Source: Nocardioides lijunqiniae
GTDB lineage: Bacteria > Actinomycetota > Actinomycetes > Propionibacteriales > Nocardioidaceae
DNA: 64,000 bases
Assembly (NCBI RefSeq): GCF_015024225.1
Contig: NZ_JACJGM010000030.1
Coordinates: 1-64,000, forward strand
Direction of reading: 5' to 3'
The translations under genes were made by a program, and so were the position numbers. This document shows positions 36,462-44,805 of this stretch, in pieces. Each line of letters starts with the position of its first letter. Position 1 is the first letter of the stretch. The notes below the pieces were generated by a model. It made no database searches, was not told where the DNA came from, and worked only from the letters and a program-made list of their open reading frames with translations.

Positions 36462-36994
36462 CCACGCTGACGGCGTTCACGATCGTCGTCGCGCTCGTGG
36501 GGCTGGAGCGGCTGGCCGAGCTCGTCGTCTCCCAGCGCAACGCCGCGTGGAGCTTCGAGCGCGGTGGGCGCGAGTCCGGGCAGGGCCACTACCCCTTCAT
36601 GGTCGTGCTCCACACCGGCCTCCTCGTGGCGATGCTGGTCGAGGCGTGGGTGCGCCGCCCCGACGTCGCCGCCGGCCTCGCCTGGTCGATGCTGGCCCTC
36701 GTCGTCGCCTCGCAGGCGCTGCGCTGGTGGTGCATCACGACGCTGGGCCGCCGGTGGAACACCCGCGTGATCATCGTCCCCGGGCTCGCTCCCGTCCGCT
36801 CGGGGCCCTACCGGCTGATGCCCCACCCCAACTACGTCGCGGTGGTCGTGGAGGGCGTCGCCCTGCCGCTCGTCCATGCCTCGTGGATCACCGCCCTGGT
36901 CTTCACCGTCGCCAACGCCGCCCTGCTGACGGTGCGGATCCGCACCGAGGACGCCGCCCTGCGCACCCTGCCGCAGGAGACCGTCGATGCGTGA
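36458..36994 (+). CDS. Isoprenylcysteine carboxyl methyltransferase-family membrane methyltransferase (SrsB-like)
   Basis: 178 residues, four to five TM helices. The conserved ICMT C-terminal block is present: VRSGPYRLMPHPNYVAVVVEG (RhPxY) and IRTEDAAL. In srs clusters this type O-methylates the phenolic lipid made by the type III PKS rather than a prenylcysteine. The substrate here should likewise be a small phenol. It overlaps the PKS gene by 4 bp and the flavoprotein gene by 8 bp. Confidence 0.87.
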   Translation: MTTLTAFTIVVALVGLERLAELVVSQRNAAWSFERGGRESGQGHYPFMVVLHTGLLVAMLVEAWVRRPDVAAGLAWSMLALVVASQALRWWCITTLGRRWNTRVIIVPGLAPVRSGPYRLMPHPNYVAVVVEGVALPLVHASWITALVFTVANAALLTVRIRTEDAALRTLPQETVDA

Positions 36995-38009
36995 CCTCCT
37001 GGTCGCGGGCGGCGGTCCCGTGGGTCTCGCCACCGCGCTGTACGCCGCACGGGCCGGGCTCGACGTCGGCGTCGTCGAGCCGCGCGAGGGTGTCATCGAC
37101 AAGGCCTGCGGCGAGGGCCTGATGCCCGGGGCCGTGGCCGCCCTCACCGACCTCGGGGTGCCGCTGGACGGGCACCCGATCACCGGCATCCGCTACGTCG
37201 ACGGCGAGCACGTGGCCGAGGCCCGCTTCCGCCACGGCGCGGGCCGCGGCGTGCGCCGGACGACCCTGCACCGGGCGCTGGGCGACGCCGTGCTGGCGGC
37301 GGGTGTCAAGACCGACCCCCGCGCCGTGCGCGAGGTCGTCGACCGGGGGGACCACCTCCTGGTCGACGGTGAGCCCACCCGCTACCTCGTCGCGGCCGAC
37401 GGGCTGCACTCCCCCGTGCGCAGGATGACGGGCCTCGACGTCCCGGCGACGACGGCTCGCCGCTACGGCCAGCGCTGCCACGTCGACGTGGCCCCCTGGA
37501 CGTCGTTCGTCGAGGTGCACTGGGCGGCCTCCTCGGAGGCCTACGTCACCCCGGTCGGCCCCGACCGCGTCGGCGTGGCGGTCCTGACGTCCCAGCGACG
37601 GTCCTTCGCCGACCTGATCACCGACTTCCCGGTCCTGGTGGAGCGGCTGCGCGGTGCGGCCGCGCCCGACGTCCGCGGGGCCGGACCCCTGCGCCAGCAG
37701 TCGCGGCGTCGCGCCGCGGGGCGGGTGCTGCTCGTCGGCGACGCCGCCGGCTACGTCGACGCGCTGACCGGCGAGGGCATCGCCCTCGGCGTCGCCCAGG
37801 CCCGGGCGGCCGTCCGGGCCGTCCTCGCCGGTGACCCGGTCCGCTACGACCGCGACTCGCGACGGCTGAGCCGGCGCCACGAGCTCCTCACCCGCGGCCT
37901 GCTGGCCGCGACCCGCTACCCGGGCGTACGCCGTCGCGTCGTCCCGGCCGCCGCGGCCCTGCCCTGGGTGTTCGGCACCGCCGTCGACCAGCTCGCGAGG
38001 CCCGCATGA
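36987..38009 (+). CDS. FAD-dependent monooxygenase / reductase (SrsC-like)
   Basis: 340 residues. FAD-binding GxGxxG-type start (LLVAGGGPVGLATALYAARAGLDVGVVEP) and the second FAD motif VLLVGDAAGYVDALTGEGIALGVAQA (about 245-270). DKACGEGLMPGAVAAL is shared with geranylgeranyl-reductase-like and SrsC-like flavoproteins. In srs clusters the flavin enzyme hydroxylates the resorcinol ring on the way to quinones. In this operon a geranylgeranyl-reductase role is an alternative, because IDI and UbiA genes follow. The start ATG overlaps the methyltransferase gene end. Confidence 0.86.
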   Translation: MRDLLVAGGGPVGLATALYAARAGLDVGVVEPREGVIDKACGEGLMPGAVAALTDLGVPLDGHPITGIRYVDGEHVAEARFRHGAGRGVRRTTLHRALGDAVLAAGVKTDPRAVREVVDRGDHLLVDGEPTRYLVAADGLHSPVRRMTGLDVPATTARRYGQRCHVDVAPWTSFVEVHWAASSEAYVTPVGPDRVGVAVLTSQRRSFADLITDFPVLVERLRGAAAPDVRGAGPLRQQSRRRAAGRVLLVGDAAGYVDALTGEGIALGVAQARAAVRAVLAGDPVRYDRDSRRLSRRHELLTRGLLAATRYPGVRRRVVPAAAALPWVFGTAVDQLARPA

Positions 38010-38584
38010 GCACCGAGGAGCTCGTCGTCCTGCTCGACGAGGCCGGCCGGGCCGTCGGGACCACCCCCAAGCAGGGCGTGCACCACCGCGAGACGCCGCT
38101 GCACCTGGCCTTCTCGTGCTACCTCTTCGACGCCGAGGGCCGGCTGCTCATGACCCGGCGCGCGCTGACCAAGAGCACCTGGCCGGGTGCCTGGACCAAC
38201 TCCGTGTGCGGGCACCCCGGGCCGGGCGAGCCGATGACGGACGCCGTGCGCCGGCGGGTGCGGGACGAGGTCGGGGTCGACGCGGCCGGAGTGCGCCTGA
38301 TGCTGCCGGCCTTCCGCTACCGCGCGGTGATGCCCAACGGCGTCGTCGAGAACGAGATGTGCCCGGTCTACGTCGCCACCACCACCGGCACGCTCGCCCC
38401 CGACCCCACCGAGGTCGACGACGTCGCCTGGGTCGACTGGTCGCGGTTCCGGGCGGAGGTGCTCGACGGGAGCCGCGAGATCAGCCCCTGGTGCCGCGAG
38501 CAGGTGGCCCTGCTCCCCGAGGACCCGCTGACCGCTCCCGGGCAGGACGAGTCCGCCCTGCCCCCCGCCGCCCGGACCGCGTGA
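38006..38584 (+). CDS. idi: Isopentenyl-diphosphate delta-isomerase, type 1
   Basis: 192 residues with a Nudix-like core. The catalytic Cys is in TNSVCGHPGPGE (C68) and the acidic centre is VENEMCPVYV (E115, E117). N-terminal HLAFSCYLFDAEGRLLMTRRA is canonical. It interconverts IPP and DMAPP. Its place inside a polyketide operon directly before a UbiA prenyltransferase suggests that it feeds allylic diphosphate supply for prenylation. 4-bp overlaps at both ends. Confidence 0.95.
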   Translation: MSTEELVVLLDEAGRAVGTTPKQGVHHRETPLHLAFSCYLFDAEGRLLMTRRALTKSTWPGAWTNSVCGHPGPGEPMTDAVRRRVRDEVGVDAAGVRLMLPAFRYRAVMPNGVVENEMCPVYVATTTGTLAPDPTEVDDVAWVDWSRFRAEVLDGSREISPWCREQVALLPEDPLTAPGQDESALPPAARTA

Positions 38585-39360
38585 CCCCGCTGCTGCGCGC
38601 CGCCCACGGCGGACCGGCGGCGGCCGTGGTGATCCTGGCGCTCCTGCTGGGCGTGGCGGAGGACCTGGCTCCGGCCCGGGTCCTGCTGGTCGGGCTGGCC
38701 GTGATGGCGGGCCAGCTCAGCGTCGGCTGGTCCAACGACCTCCTGGACGCCCGCCGCGACCGTACCGTCGGGCGCACCGACAAGCCGCTGGCCTCCGGCG
38801 AGCTGAGCGAGCGCACGGTGCGGGCCGCCTGCGTCCTGGCCCTCGTCGCGGTCGTCCCGCTGTCGCTGGCCTGCGGCTGGGAGGCCGGCCTCGTCCACCT
38901 GGTCCTCGTCGCGTCCGCCTGGACCTACAACCTCGGTCTCAAGGCGACGGCCTGGTCCTGGGCGCCGTACGCGGTGTCGTTCGGCCTGCTGCCGGTCGTG
39001 GTCGCCCTGGCCGACGACGACCTGCCGCCGTGGTGGGTCCCGGCGGCCGCTGCGCTGCTGGGGGTCGGCGCCCACCTGGTCAACGTGCTGCCCGACCTCG
39101 ACGACGACGCCGCCACGGGCGTGCACGGGCTCCCTCACCGGATCGGCCGGCGTCGGCTGCCGGCCGCGGCCACGGCGGTGCTCGTGCTGGGCTCCGTGGT
39201 GGTGACGGTCGGGGCGGGCTTCACGCCCGTCGCCCTGGCGGGCCTGGGCGTGGTCGCGGCCCTCGCCGTCGTCGCCCTCGCCGGTCGCGGCCGCACGCCC
39301 TTCCTGGCCGCCATCGCCATCGCGCTGGTCGACGTGGTGACGCTCGTCGCAGCGCGCTGA
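38581..39360 (+). CDS. UbiA-family aromatic prenyltransferase
   Basis: 259 residues with about seven to eight TM helices. The first prenyl-diphosphate/Mg motif is SNDLLDARRDRTVGRTDKP (N52, D53, D56, D60), and the second is LPDLDDDAATG. This family transfers prenyl chains to aromatic or quinone acceptors in membranes. With a type III PKS, methyltransferase, hydroxylase and IDI in the same operon, a prenylated phenolic or quinone product is likely. The acceptor is inferred. GTG start at 38581 forms a 4-bp overlap with idi. Confidence 0.9.
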   Translation: MTPLLRAAHGGPAAAVVILALLLGVAEDLAPARVLLVGLAVMAGQLSVGWSNDLLDARRDRTVGRTDKPLASGELSERTVRAACVLALVAVVPLSLACGWEAGLVHLVLVASAWTYNLGLKATAWSWAPYAVSFGLLPVVVALADDDLPPWWVPAAAALLGVGAHLVNVLPDLDDDAATGVHGLPHRIGRRRLPAAATAVLVLGSVVVTVGAGFTPVALAGLGVVAALAVVALAGRGRTPFLAAIAIALVDVVTLVAAR

Positions 39361-39395
39361 TCGGTGCGAGGCGCGTGGGTGGGTACCGCGGAGCT

Positions 39396-40058
39396 ATGGC
39401 CGACACCGCGATCTTCGACGTCGACGGCACGCTCGTCGACAGCAACTACCAGCACGCGCTCGCCTGGTCCCGCGCGTTCCTGCGCCACGACGTGGTGGTG
39501 CCGATCTGGCGCATCCACCGAGCGATCGGGATGGGCGGGGACAAGCTGGTCGCCGAGGTGGCGGGTGACGACGTGGAGAAGGAGCTCGGCGACGCGCTGC
39601 GCGACGCCTGGGTCGAGGAGTTCGACGAGCTGATCGGCGAGGTGCAGCCCTTCGAGGGCGCCCACGAGCTGCTCGCGGAGGTCAAGCGACGGGGCTTCCG
39701 GCTGGTCCTGGCCAGCTCGGGCAAGAAGAAGCACGTCGAGGTCTTCCTCGACCTGGTCGACGGCCGCCCCCTGGCGGACGCCTGGACGACGTCGGAGGAC
39801 GCGGAGGAGTCCAAGCCCTCGCCCGACCTCGTCCAGACCGCACTGGCCAAGGTCGACGGCGCCTCCGGCGTGATGGTCGGCGACTCCGTCTGGGACGTGG
39901 AGGCCGCCGGGCGCCTCGACGTGCCGACGATCGCCGTGCGCACCGGAGGCTTCTCCGTCGGGGAGCTCGAGGACTCCGGCGCGGCCCAGGTCTTCGAGTC
40001 CCTAGTCGAGCTGCGCGAGCGCCTCGACGACACCGCATTGGCGCGCTCCTCCGCCTGA
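39396..40058 (+). CDS. HAD-superfamily phosphatase
   Basis: 220 residues of the PGP/beta-phosphoglucomutase-like HAD group. Motif I is FDVDGTLVDS (about 7-16), motif II LVLASSG, motif III the Lys in ESKPSPD, and motif IV VMVGDSVWDVEAA. The cap is helical (WRIHRAIGMGGDKLVAEVAG). Substrate unknown. It is 35 bp downstream of the UbiA gene and could be the last gene of that operon, for example acting on a prenyl or sugar phosphate, but this is unproven. Confidence 0.88.
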   Translation: MADTAIFDVDGTLVDSNYQHALAWSRAFLRHDVVVPIWRIHRAIGMGGDKLVAEVAGDDVEKELGDALRDAWVEEFDELIGEVQPFEGAHELLAEVKRRGFRLVLASSGKKKHVEVFLDLVDGRPLADAWTTSEDAEESKPSPDLVQTALAKVDGASGVMVGDSVWDVEAAGRLDVPTIAVRTGGFSVGELEDSGAAQVFESLVELRERLDDTALARSSA

Positions 40059-40079
40059 ACGGGACGGTCCGGCCCAGGG

Positions 40080-41684
40080 CTAGAAGCCGTCGACTCGCTT
40101 CAGCGAGCGGGGACGGCCGTCGGGGTCGTGCATCAGCAGGTACGGCGCGAGCGACAGGGCGCGCTTGACCGGGCCGAGCCGCGGAGGCTGGAGCCGCCGC
40201 AGCCGGCCGAGCGGCTTGGGGCCGACCCCGCCACCGTCGTACCACGCGTCGAGGCGCGCCGCGCTGTCGGCGAACGCCGCGAACATGCCGTCGGTGTCGG
40301 CGCAGTCCTCCATCGCGTCGTCGTCACGGTCCAGGTGCTCTCGAGCGAGCTCGACGCGCAGCGAGCGGGCGTAGCGGTGCGGGTCGTCGGGGTCGGTGTC
40401 GACCACGACCGCGGACAGCTCCGAGTCGTGGGTCCACGACCGGCGGTTGAAGTTGTCGGAGCCGATCGTCGCCCAGGTGTCGTCGATGAGGCAGCACTTG
40501 GCGTGCACGTAGACCGGCGTGCCGGCGCGGTTCTCGATGCCGTAGACCGCCACCCGGTCCGGCGCGACGCGCATCATCTCGAGCATCGCGCGGCGCCGGC
40601 CCAGCATCTCCGGCACCCGCGACATCCCGTCCAGGTCCGGGTGCAGCGGCAGCACCGCGAGCACGTGCAGGTCGGGGTGCGCGCGCAGCGCCTGCACGAA
40701 GGCGTCGCCGATGTGCTTGCCCCAGAGGTACTGGTCCTCGACGTAGACGAGGCGCCGCGCCTTCATCAGCGCCTTGGTGTAGCCGCGGGCGACGCTGCGC
40801 TCGCCGCCCCGGGCGAAGGGGTAGTCGCGGTTGAGCCGGAGGTCGGGGTAGGTGCGCAGCAGCTGCACCGCGTGCGTCCCGCCCTCGACCGGCGGGGGCG
40901 GGGGCGCCTGCTCGGGCAGGGGGTCGGGGCTGAGGTCCAGGCGCAGGATCTTGTCGCGCAGCCAGAAGAACGGGCTGCGGCTCAGCGGCGTCGGGTCCTC
41001 CCAGCGCTCGCGGAAGACCGTCTCGACGTCGTGGACCGCCGGGCCGCTGATCGCCGCCTGGATGTCGTGCCACGGCGGGGTCTCGCCGTACTCGTCGGCC
41101 ATGGTGTCCAGCGCCTGCGGGTCGCCGTGGTGGTCGGCGTCGTCGCGACGCGAGTGGCACAGGTCGATGCCCCCGACGTAGGCCACGTCGCGCGAGCTGT
41201 CGTCGGCGTGGCGGATGACGAGCAGCTTCTGGTGGTGCGAGCCGCCGTGGCGCACCCGCATGTCGAGCAGGGCCTCGGCCCCGCGCTTCTGGAGGTCCTC
41301 GCCGAGGCGGAGGTTCTCGCCGGCGGTGAAGCCGAGCGCCGCGCTGTGCGAGCGCCACACCAGGCCCCGCACGTCGACACCGCGCTCGTCGGCGCGCCCG
41401 AGCACCTCGACGACCTCGCTGCCCGGCTCGCCCGTCAGGCGCTCGTCGGCGTCGCCCTGCCAGTCGGTGAAGAAGATCAGGTCGCCCTCGACGGTGGCCT
41501 CGATGCGCTCGAAGAGCTCCGCGAAGTACGTCGCGCCGTGCACGAGCGGCCGGACCCGGTTGCCCAGGGACCACGCCCGGTCCCCGGGATGGACGTCGTC
41601 GAGGCGGGTGCTGGGGTTGCCCCGCTCGATCTTGCCGAGGAACCAGTCGGCGGGGCGCACGTCGCGCGAGAGTGGCACGGGCAC
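40080..41684 (-). CDS. Phospholipase D-like phosphodiesterase with one degenerate HKD motif
   Basis: 534 residues from GTG at 41684; an ATG at 41747 (adds 21 residues) would overlap the divergent start at 41746 and is less likely. Two HKD regions: the second is intact (VHAKCCLIDDTWATIGSDN), while the first reads HHQKLLVIRHADD, with Arg where the Asp of HxKx4D is expected. GGIDLCHSRRDD after the first motif is typical of PLDc proteins. No signal peptide. Likely a membrane phospholipid phosphodiesterase or transphosphatidylase; substrate unknown. Convergent with the HAD gene. Confidence 0.82.
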   Translation of the reverse strand: MPVPLSRDVRPADWFLGKIERGNPSTRLDDVHPGDRAWSLGNRVRPLVHGATYFAELFERIEATVEGDLIFFTDWQGDADERLTGEPGSEVVEVLGRADERGVDVRGLVWRSHSAALGFTAGENLRLGEDLQKRGAEALLDMRVRHGGSHHQKLLVIRHADDSSRDVAYVGGIDLCHSRRDDADHHGDPQALDTMADEYGETPPWHDIQAAISGPAVHDVETVFRERWEDPTPLSRSPFFWLRDKILRLDLSPDPLPEQAPPPPPVEGGTHAVQLLRTYPDLRLNRDYPFARGGERSVARGYTKALMKARRLVYVEDQYLWGKHIGDAFVQALRAHPDLHVLAVLPLHPDLDGMSRVPEMLGRRRAMLEMMRVAPDRVAVYGIENRAGTPVYVHAKCCLIDDTWATIGSDNFNRRSWTHDSELSAVVVDTDPDDPHRYARSLRVELAREHLDRDDDAMEDCADTDGMFAAFADSAARLDAWYDGGGVGPKPLGRLRRLQPPRLGPVKRALSLAPYLLMHDPDGRPRSLKRVDGF

Positions 41685-41745
41685 ACCCTGCCACGCGGGC
41701 TCACCCCTCGGGGCGAAGGGTGAGTGAGCGTGGTTACCTGAGGTC

Positions 41746-42885
41746 ATGACTTCCCGCACCGTGGGCGTCGAGGAGGAGCTCCTCCTCGTCGACCCCGAGA
41801 CCCGCGCCGCCTCCCCGAGGTCCCAGCAGGTCCTGAAGCGCTTCCGCGAGCACGGCAAGGGCCAGCGCGGTGACCTGCCGGGCCCCCGCGCCTCGACCGA
41901 CGAGCTCGACCAGGAGCTCTTCCGCCACCAGCTCGAGACCCGCACCGATCCGGCCACCGACCTGACCGACACGCTGCAGCAGCTGCGCCTGGCCCGTCGT
42001 ACGGCGGGCGAGGCCGCGGCCGACGTGGGGCTCGCCCTCGTGGCCACCGGCGTCTCCCCGCTGCCGCTGACCGACCCCCAGGTGACGCGCAACGACCGCT
42101 ACCAGGACATGGTCCAGACCTACGGCGAGATCGCCCGCACCGCCGGCACCTGCGGGATGCACGTGCACGTCGCGATCTCCTCCGACGAGGAGGGCGTTGC
42201 GGTGATCGACCGGATCACGCCGTGGCTGCCGTTGGTCCTCGCGCTCACGGCCAACTCCCCCATCGCCAACGGGCGCGACACGGGCTACGCCTCGTGGCGC
42301 TCGCGCACCTGGTCGAGCTGGCCGAGCGCCGGGCCGACCGAGGCCTTCGGCGACCTCGAGACCTACCGGGCCGTGTCACAGGAGCTCATCGCCTCCGGGG
42401 CCGCGCGCGACCCCGGGATGCTCTACTTCGACGCCCGGCTCGCCGCGGACCACCCGACGGTCGAGGTGCGTGTCGCCGACGTGTGCACCGACCCCGCCGA
42501 CGGCGTCCTCGTGGCGGCGCTGGTGCGGGCGCTCGTGGAGCGCTCGGCGCGGTCGTGGTCCGACGGCGAGCCCCTCGCGCCCTGGCGCTCCGAGCTCCTG
42601 CGCGCCGCGCACTGGCGCGCCGCGCGCTACGGCCTCAGCGGCACCCTCGTGCACCCGGTCGACCGGGGCCTGAGCAAGGCCGAGGACGTCCTGCGCGACA
42701 CCGTCGACGGGCTCGCCGACGTGCTGGAGGAGCACGGCGACCTGGCGCTGGTCCGCGAGGGCGTCGACCGGGTGCTCCAGGGCACGGGCGCCTCCCGGCA
42801 GCGCACCGCCCTCGAGCGGAGCGGGGACGTCGAGGGCGTGGTGGACGACCTCGTCGTCCGGACCGAGCGCACCTGGTCGGAGTAG
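41746..42885 (+). CDS. Carboxylate-amine ligase / GCS2-family glutamate-cysteine ligase-like
   Basis: 379 residues. The GCS2 N-terminus TVGVEEELLLVDPETRAASPRS and the motifs TCGMHVHVAI, LTANSPIANGRDTGYASWR and VEVRVADVCTDP are those of the YbdK / type 2 glutamate-cysteine ligase family. Members ligate glutamate to an amine using ATP. It may feed mycothiol-independent thiol or ergothioneine-type (EgtA) synthesis, but none of the ergothioneine genes lies nearby, so a specific role is not assigned. It is divergent from the phospholipase D gene. Confidence 0.88.
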   Translation: MTSRTVGVEEELLLVDPETRAASPRSQQVLKRFREHGKGQRGDLPGPRASTDELDQELFRHQLETRTDPATDLTDTLQQLRLARRTAGEAAADVGLALVATGVSPLPLTDPQVTRNDRYQDMVQTYGEIARTAGTCGMHVHVAISSDEEGVAVIDRITPWLPLVLALTANSPIANGRDTGYASWRSRTWSSWPSAGPTEAFGDLETYRAVSQELIASGAARDPGMLYFDARLAADHPTVEVRVADVCTDPADGVLVAALVRALVERSARSWSDGEPLAPWRSELLRAAHWRAARYGLSGTLVHPVDRGLSKAEDVLRDTVDGLADVLEEHGDLALVREGVDRVLQGTGASRQRTALERSGDVEGVVDDLVVRTERTWSE

Positions 42886-42895
42886 CCTGCGCCGC

Positions 42896-43387
42896 ATGTC
42901 CTACCCCGCACCCGTCTACCCCGGCACCGGCGGTGAGGTCACCGCGCGCTTCCGCCCCGTCGGCACGCCGCCCGACCTGCCTCGTCCCGACGGCGGCGCG
43001 GCCCACTACCTCGCGACCGCGGCCTCCACCGACGGACGCTTCGGTCTCTACCGCTGGGACATGGGCGCCGAGCCCAGCGGCCCCGGACCGCACTTCCACC
43101 GCACGATCAGCGAGTCGTTCTTCGTGCTGTCGGGCGAGGTCCAGCTGTACGACGGCCGCGAGTGGCGCCGCTCGGTGCCCGGCGACTTCGCCTACGTCCC
43201 CGAGGGGGGCGTCCACGGCTTCCGCAACGAGTCGGGCGCCCCCGCCTCGATGCTGATCCTGTTCGCGCCGGGCGCACCACGTGAGGCGTACTTCGAGGGC
43301 CTGGTAGAGATCGCCGAGGGCCGGTGGACCCCCTCCCCCGAGGAGATGCGGGCGTTCCTGGAGGAGCACGACAACATCTACCTCTGA
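42896..43387 (+). CDS. Single-domain cupin protein
   Basis: 163 residues with one cupin barrel. Motif 1 is GPGPHFHRTISESFFVLSGEVQLYDG (metal ligands H-x-H...E) and motif 2 is GDFAYVPEGGVHGFRNES. The residues fit a metal-binding cupin of the type found in small dioxygenases and isomerases, but also sensor-like cupins without activity. Located 10 bp after the carboxylate-amine ligase gene, so probably the same operon. No specific substrate can be inferred. Confidence 0.86.
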   Translation: MSYPAPVYPGTGGEVTARFRPVGTPPDLPRPDGGAAHYLATAASTDGRFGLYRWDMGAEPSGPGPHFHRTISESFFVLSGEVQLYDGREWRRSVPGDFAYVPEGGVHGFRNESGAPASMLILFAPGAPREAYFEGLVEIAEGRWTPSPEEMRAFLEEHDNIYL

Positions 43388-43500
43388 GGAGGCCGAGCGC
43401 CGCGAGCACACGGGACGCGGACCGCGGTGTGGGCGCCGTCACATAGGGTCGCACCACTCGACGACGGGTACCCGGCCGTCGACACCCCTGGGAGGCCCCG

Positions 43501-44529
43501 ATGACCACTGCCCGACCCCGCCCGCTGCGCGCCGCCCTGGTCGCCGCCGCCGCCGTCGTCCTCACCGTCACCGCGGCGCCCGCGGTGACGACGTCGGCGG
43601 GCGCCGCCCCCAATGCCCCCAGTGCCCCCAGTGAGCCCAGTGAGCCCCGTGGAGTGGTGACCGGCGACGAGCCGATCGACTACGTCGCCCTCGGCGACTC
43701 CTACAGCGCCGGCCCGCTCATCCCGGCGCAGCGGCTCGACCCGGTCGGCTGCCTGCGGTCGACCAACAGCTACCCGGCGTTCCTCGCCGGCTACTTCGGC
43801 GTGCGCAGCTACGTCGACGTGACGTGCTCGGGCGCCCAGAGCGTCGACCTCACCAAGCGCCGCCAGACCACGATCGTCCCCGGCCCCAAGCCCGCACCCC
43901 AGGTCGCCGCGCTCAGCAGCGGCACCGACCTGGTGACCGTCGGCATCGGGGGCAACGACCGCACGCTCTTCGGCTCCATGATCGAGGTCTGCGAGAAGGT
44001 CGCCCCGACCGCCCCGAAGGGCGCACCCTGCCGGCGCCACTTCACCAACCGCAAGGGCGTCGACACCAAGCTGCGCGACGCCACCCGCATCCAGGCCAAC
44101 GTCGGCCGCGTGCTGCGCACGGTCGCGCGCCGGGCGCCCTCCGCCGAGGTCTACGTCGTCGGCTACCCCCGGCTGCTCCCCCAGCGCGGAACCTGCCGCC
44201 AGGTGGCCTTCGCCGCCGGCGACTACCGCTGGGGCAACCGCGTCGAGCGCCGGCTCAACCGGTCGCTGCGGCGGGCGGCCGCCCGCAACGGCGCGACGTA
44301 CGTCGACCTCTACCCCGCCTCGCGCGGGCACGACGCCTGCGCCGGCCGCGAGGCCTGGATCAACGGCAGCAAGCTCAAGCCCCTGCGGGCCGCCAACTTC
44401 CACCCGTTCCTGAGGGGGATGCGGGGCGCCGCCCAGGAGATCTACCGCCAGCTCACCGACGGCGCCACGGCGCCGGCCAACGTCTTCGCCCAGCCCCCGC
44501 TGGGCTCCCAGACGCCGCGCACCGACTGA
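43501..44529 (+). CDS. Secreted SGNH/GDSL esterase
   Basis: 342 residues. Signal peptide about 1-38 (LRAALVAAAAVVLTVTAAPAVTTSAGA), then a Ser/Pro/Ala linker with tandem APS/EPS repeats (about 39-53). SGNH blocks are DYVALGDSYSAGP (Ser nucleophile), GIGGNDRTLFG, and NFHPFLRGMR near the end (catalytic His). Six or more Cys suggest disulfides, as in Streptomyces lipase-type SGNH enzymes. Probably an extracellular lipase or esterase. A strong hairpin follows, so it is monocistronic. Confidence 0.92.
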   Translation: MTTARPRPLRAALVAAAAVVLTVTAAPAVTTSAGAAPNAPSAPSEPSEPRGVVTGDEPIDYVALGDSYSAGPLIPAQRLDPVGCLRSTNSYPAFLAGYFGVRSYVDVTCSGAQSVDLTKRRQTTIVPGPKPAPQVAALSSGTDLVTVGIGGNDRTLFGSMIEVCEKVAPTAPKGAPCRRHFTNRKGVDTKLRDATRIQANVGRVLRTVARRAPSAEVYVVGYPRLLPQRGTCRQVAFAAGDYRWGNRVERRLNRSLRRAAARNGATYVDLYPASRGHDACAGREAWINGSKLKPLRAANFHPFLRGMRGAAQEIYRQLTDGATAPANVFAQPPLGSQTPRTD

Positions 44530-44534
44530 GCACG

Positions 44535-44589
44535 CACAGGGGCGAGGGCCGGTCCACCCCCCCAAGTCGCGGACCGACCCTCGCCTGTG
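44535..44589. terminator. Stem-loop terminator after the SGNH esterase gene
   Basis: Arms cacaggggcgaggg...ggtcc and ggacc...ccctcgcctgtg pair over about 17 bp (one bulge) around a C-rich loop, 6 bp after the stop. It is followed at once by a second short hairpin. Confidence 0.65.
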
Positions 44590-44607
44590 GCGGCCCCGGA
44601 GGGCCGC
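44590..44607. terminator. Second stem-loop, adjacent
   Basis: GCGGCCC-CGGA-GGGCCGC, a perfect 7-bp stem with a 4-nt loop directly following the first terminator hairpin. The remaining intergenic stretch up to 44805 has a short direct repeat (ccttgagga, 44690-44707) and no gene. Confidence 0.5.
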
Positions 44608-44805
44608 AGTGACAAGAAGACGATGACACCCCGGAGCCGCCTCAAGTAGGGCTTTGCGGGCACCTTGCGCAGGCCCGGTCAGAACCTTGAGGATTCCTTG
44701 AGGAACTGGCGGTCGACCCGTGGTCCGGCGTGCCGGACGCCCCGTCCCAGGGGCTCCGCTACCGTCACCGGACACCGCTCGCCGCCCGCCCGAACGGAGC
44801 CACCC

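Noticed and set aside
41685..41747. Extension of the phospholipase D gene to the ATG at 41747
   Set aside because: This start shares its bases with the divergent ATG at 41746 and leaves no promoter space; the GTG at 41684 is preferred, but the question is not closed.
44690..44707. Direct repeat ccttgagga before the MBL gene as a further MerR-type site
   Set aside because: It is a direct and not an inverted repeat, and has no ACCCTCA arm pair.
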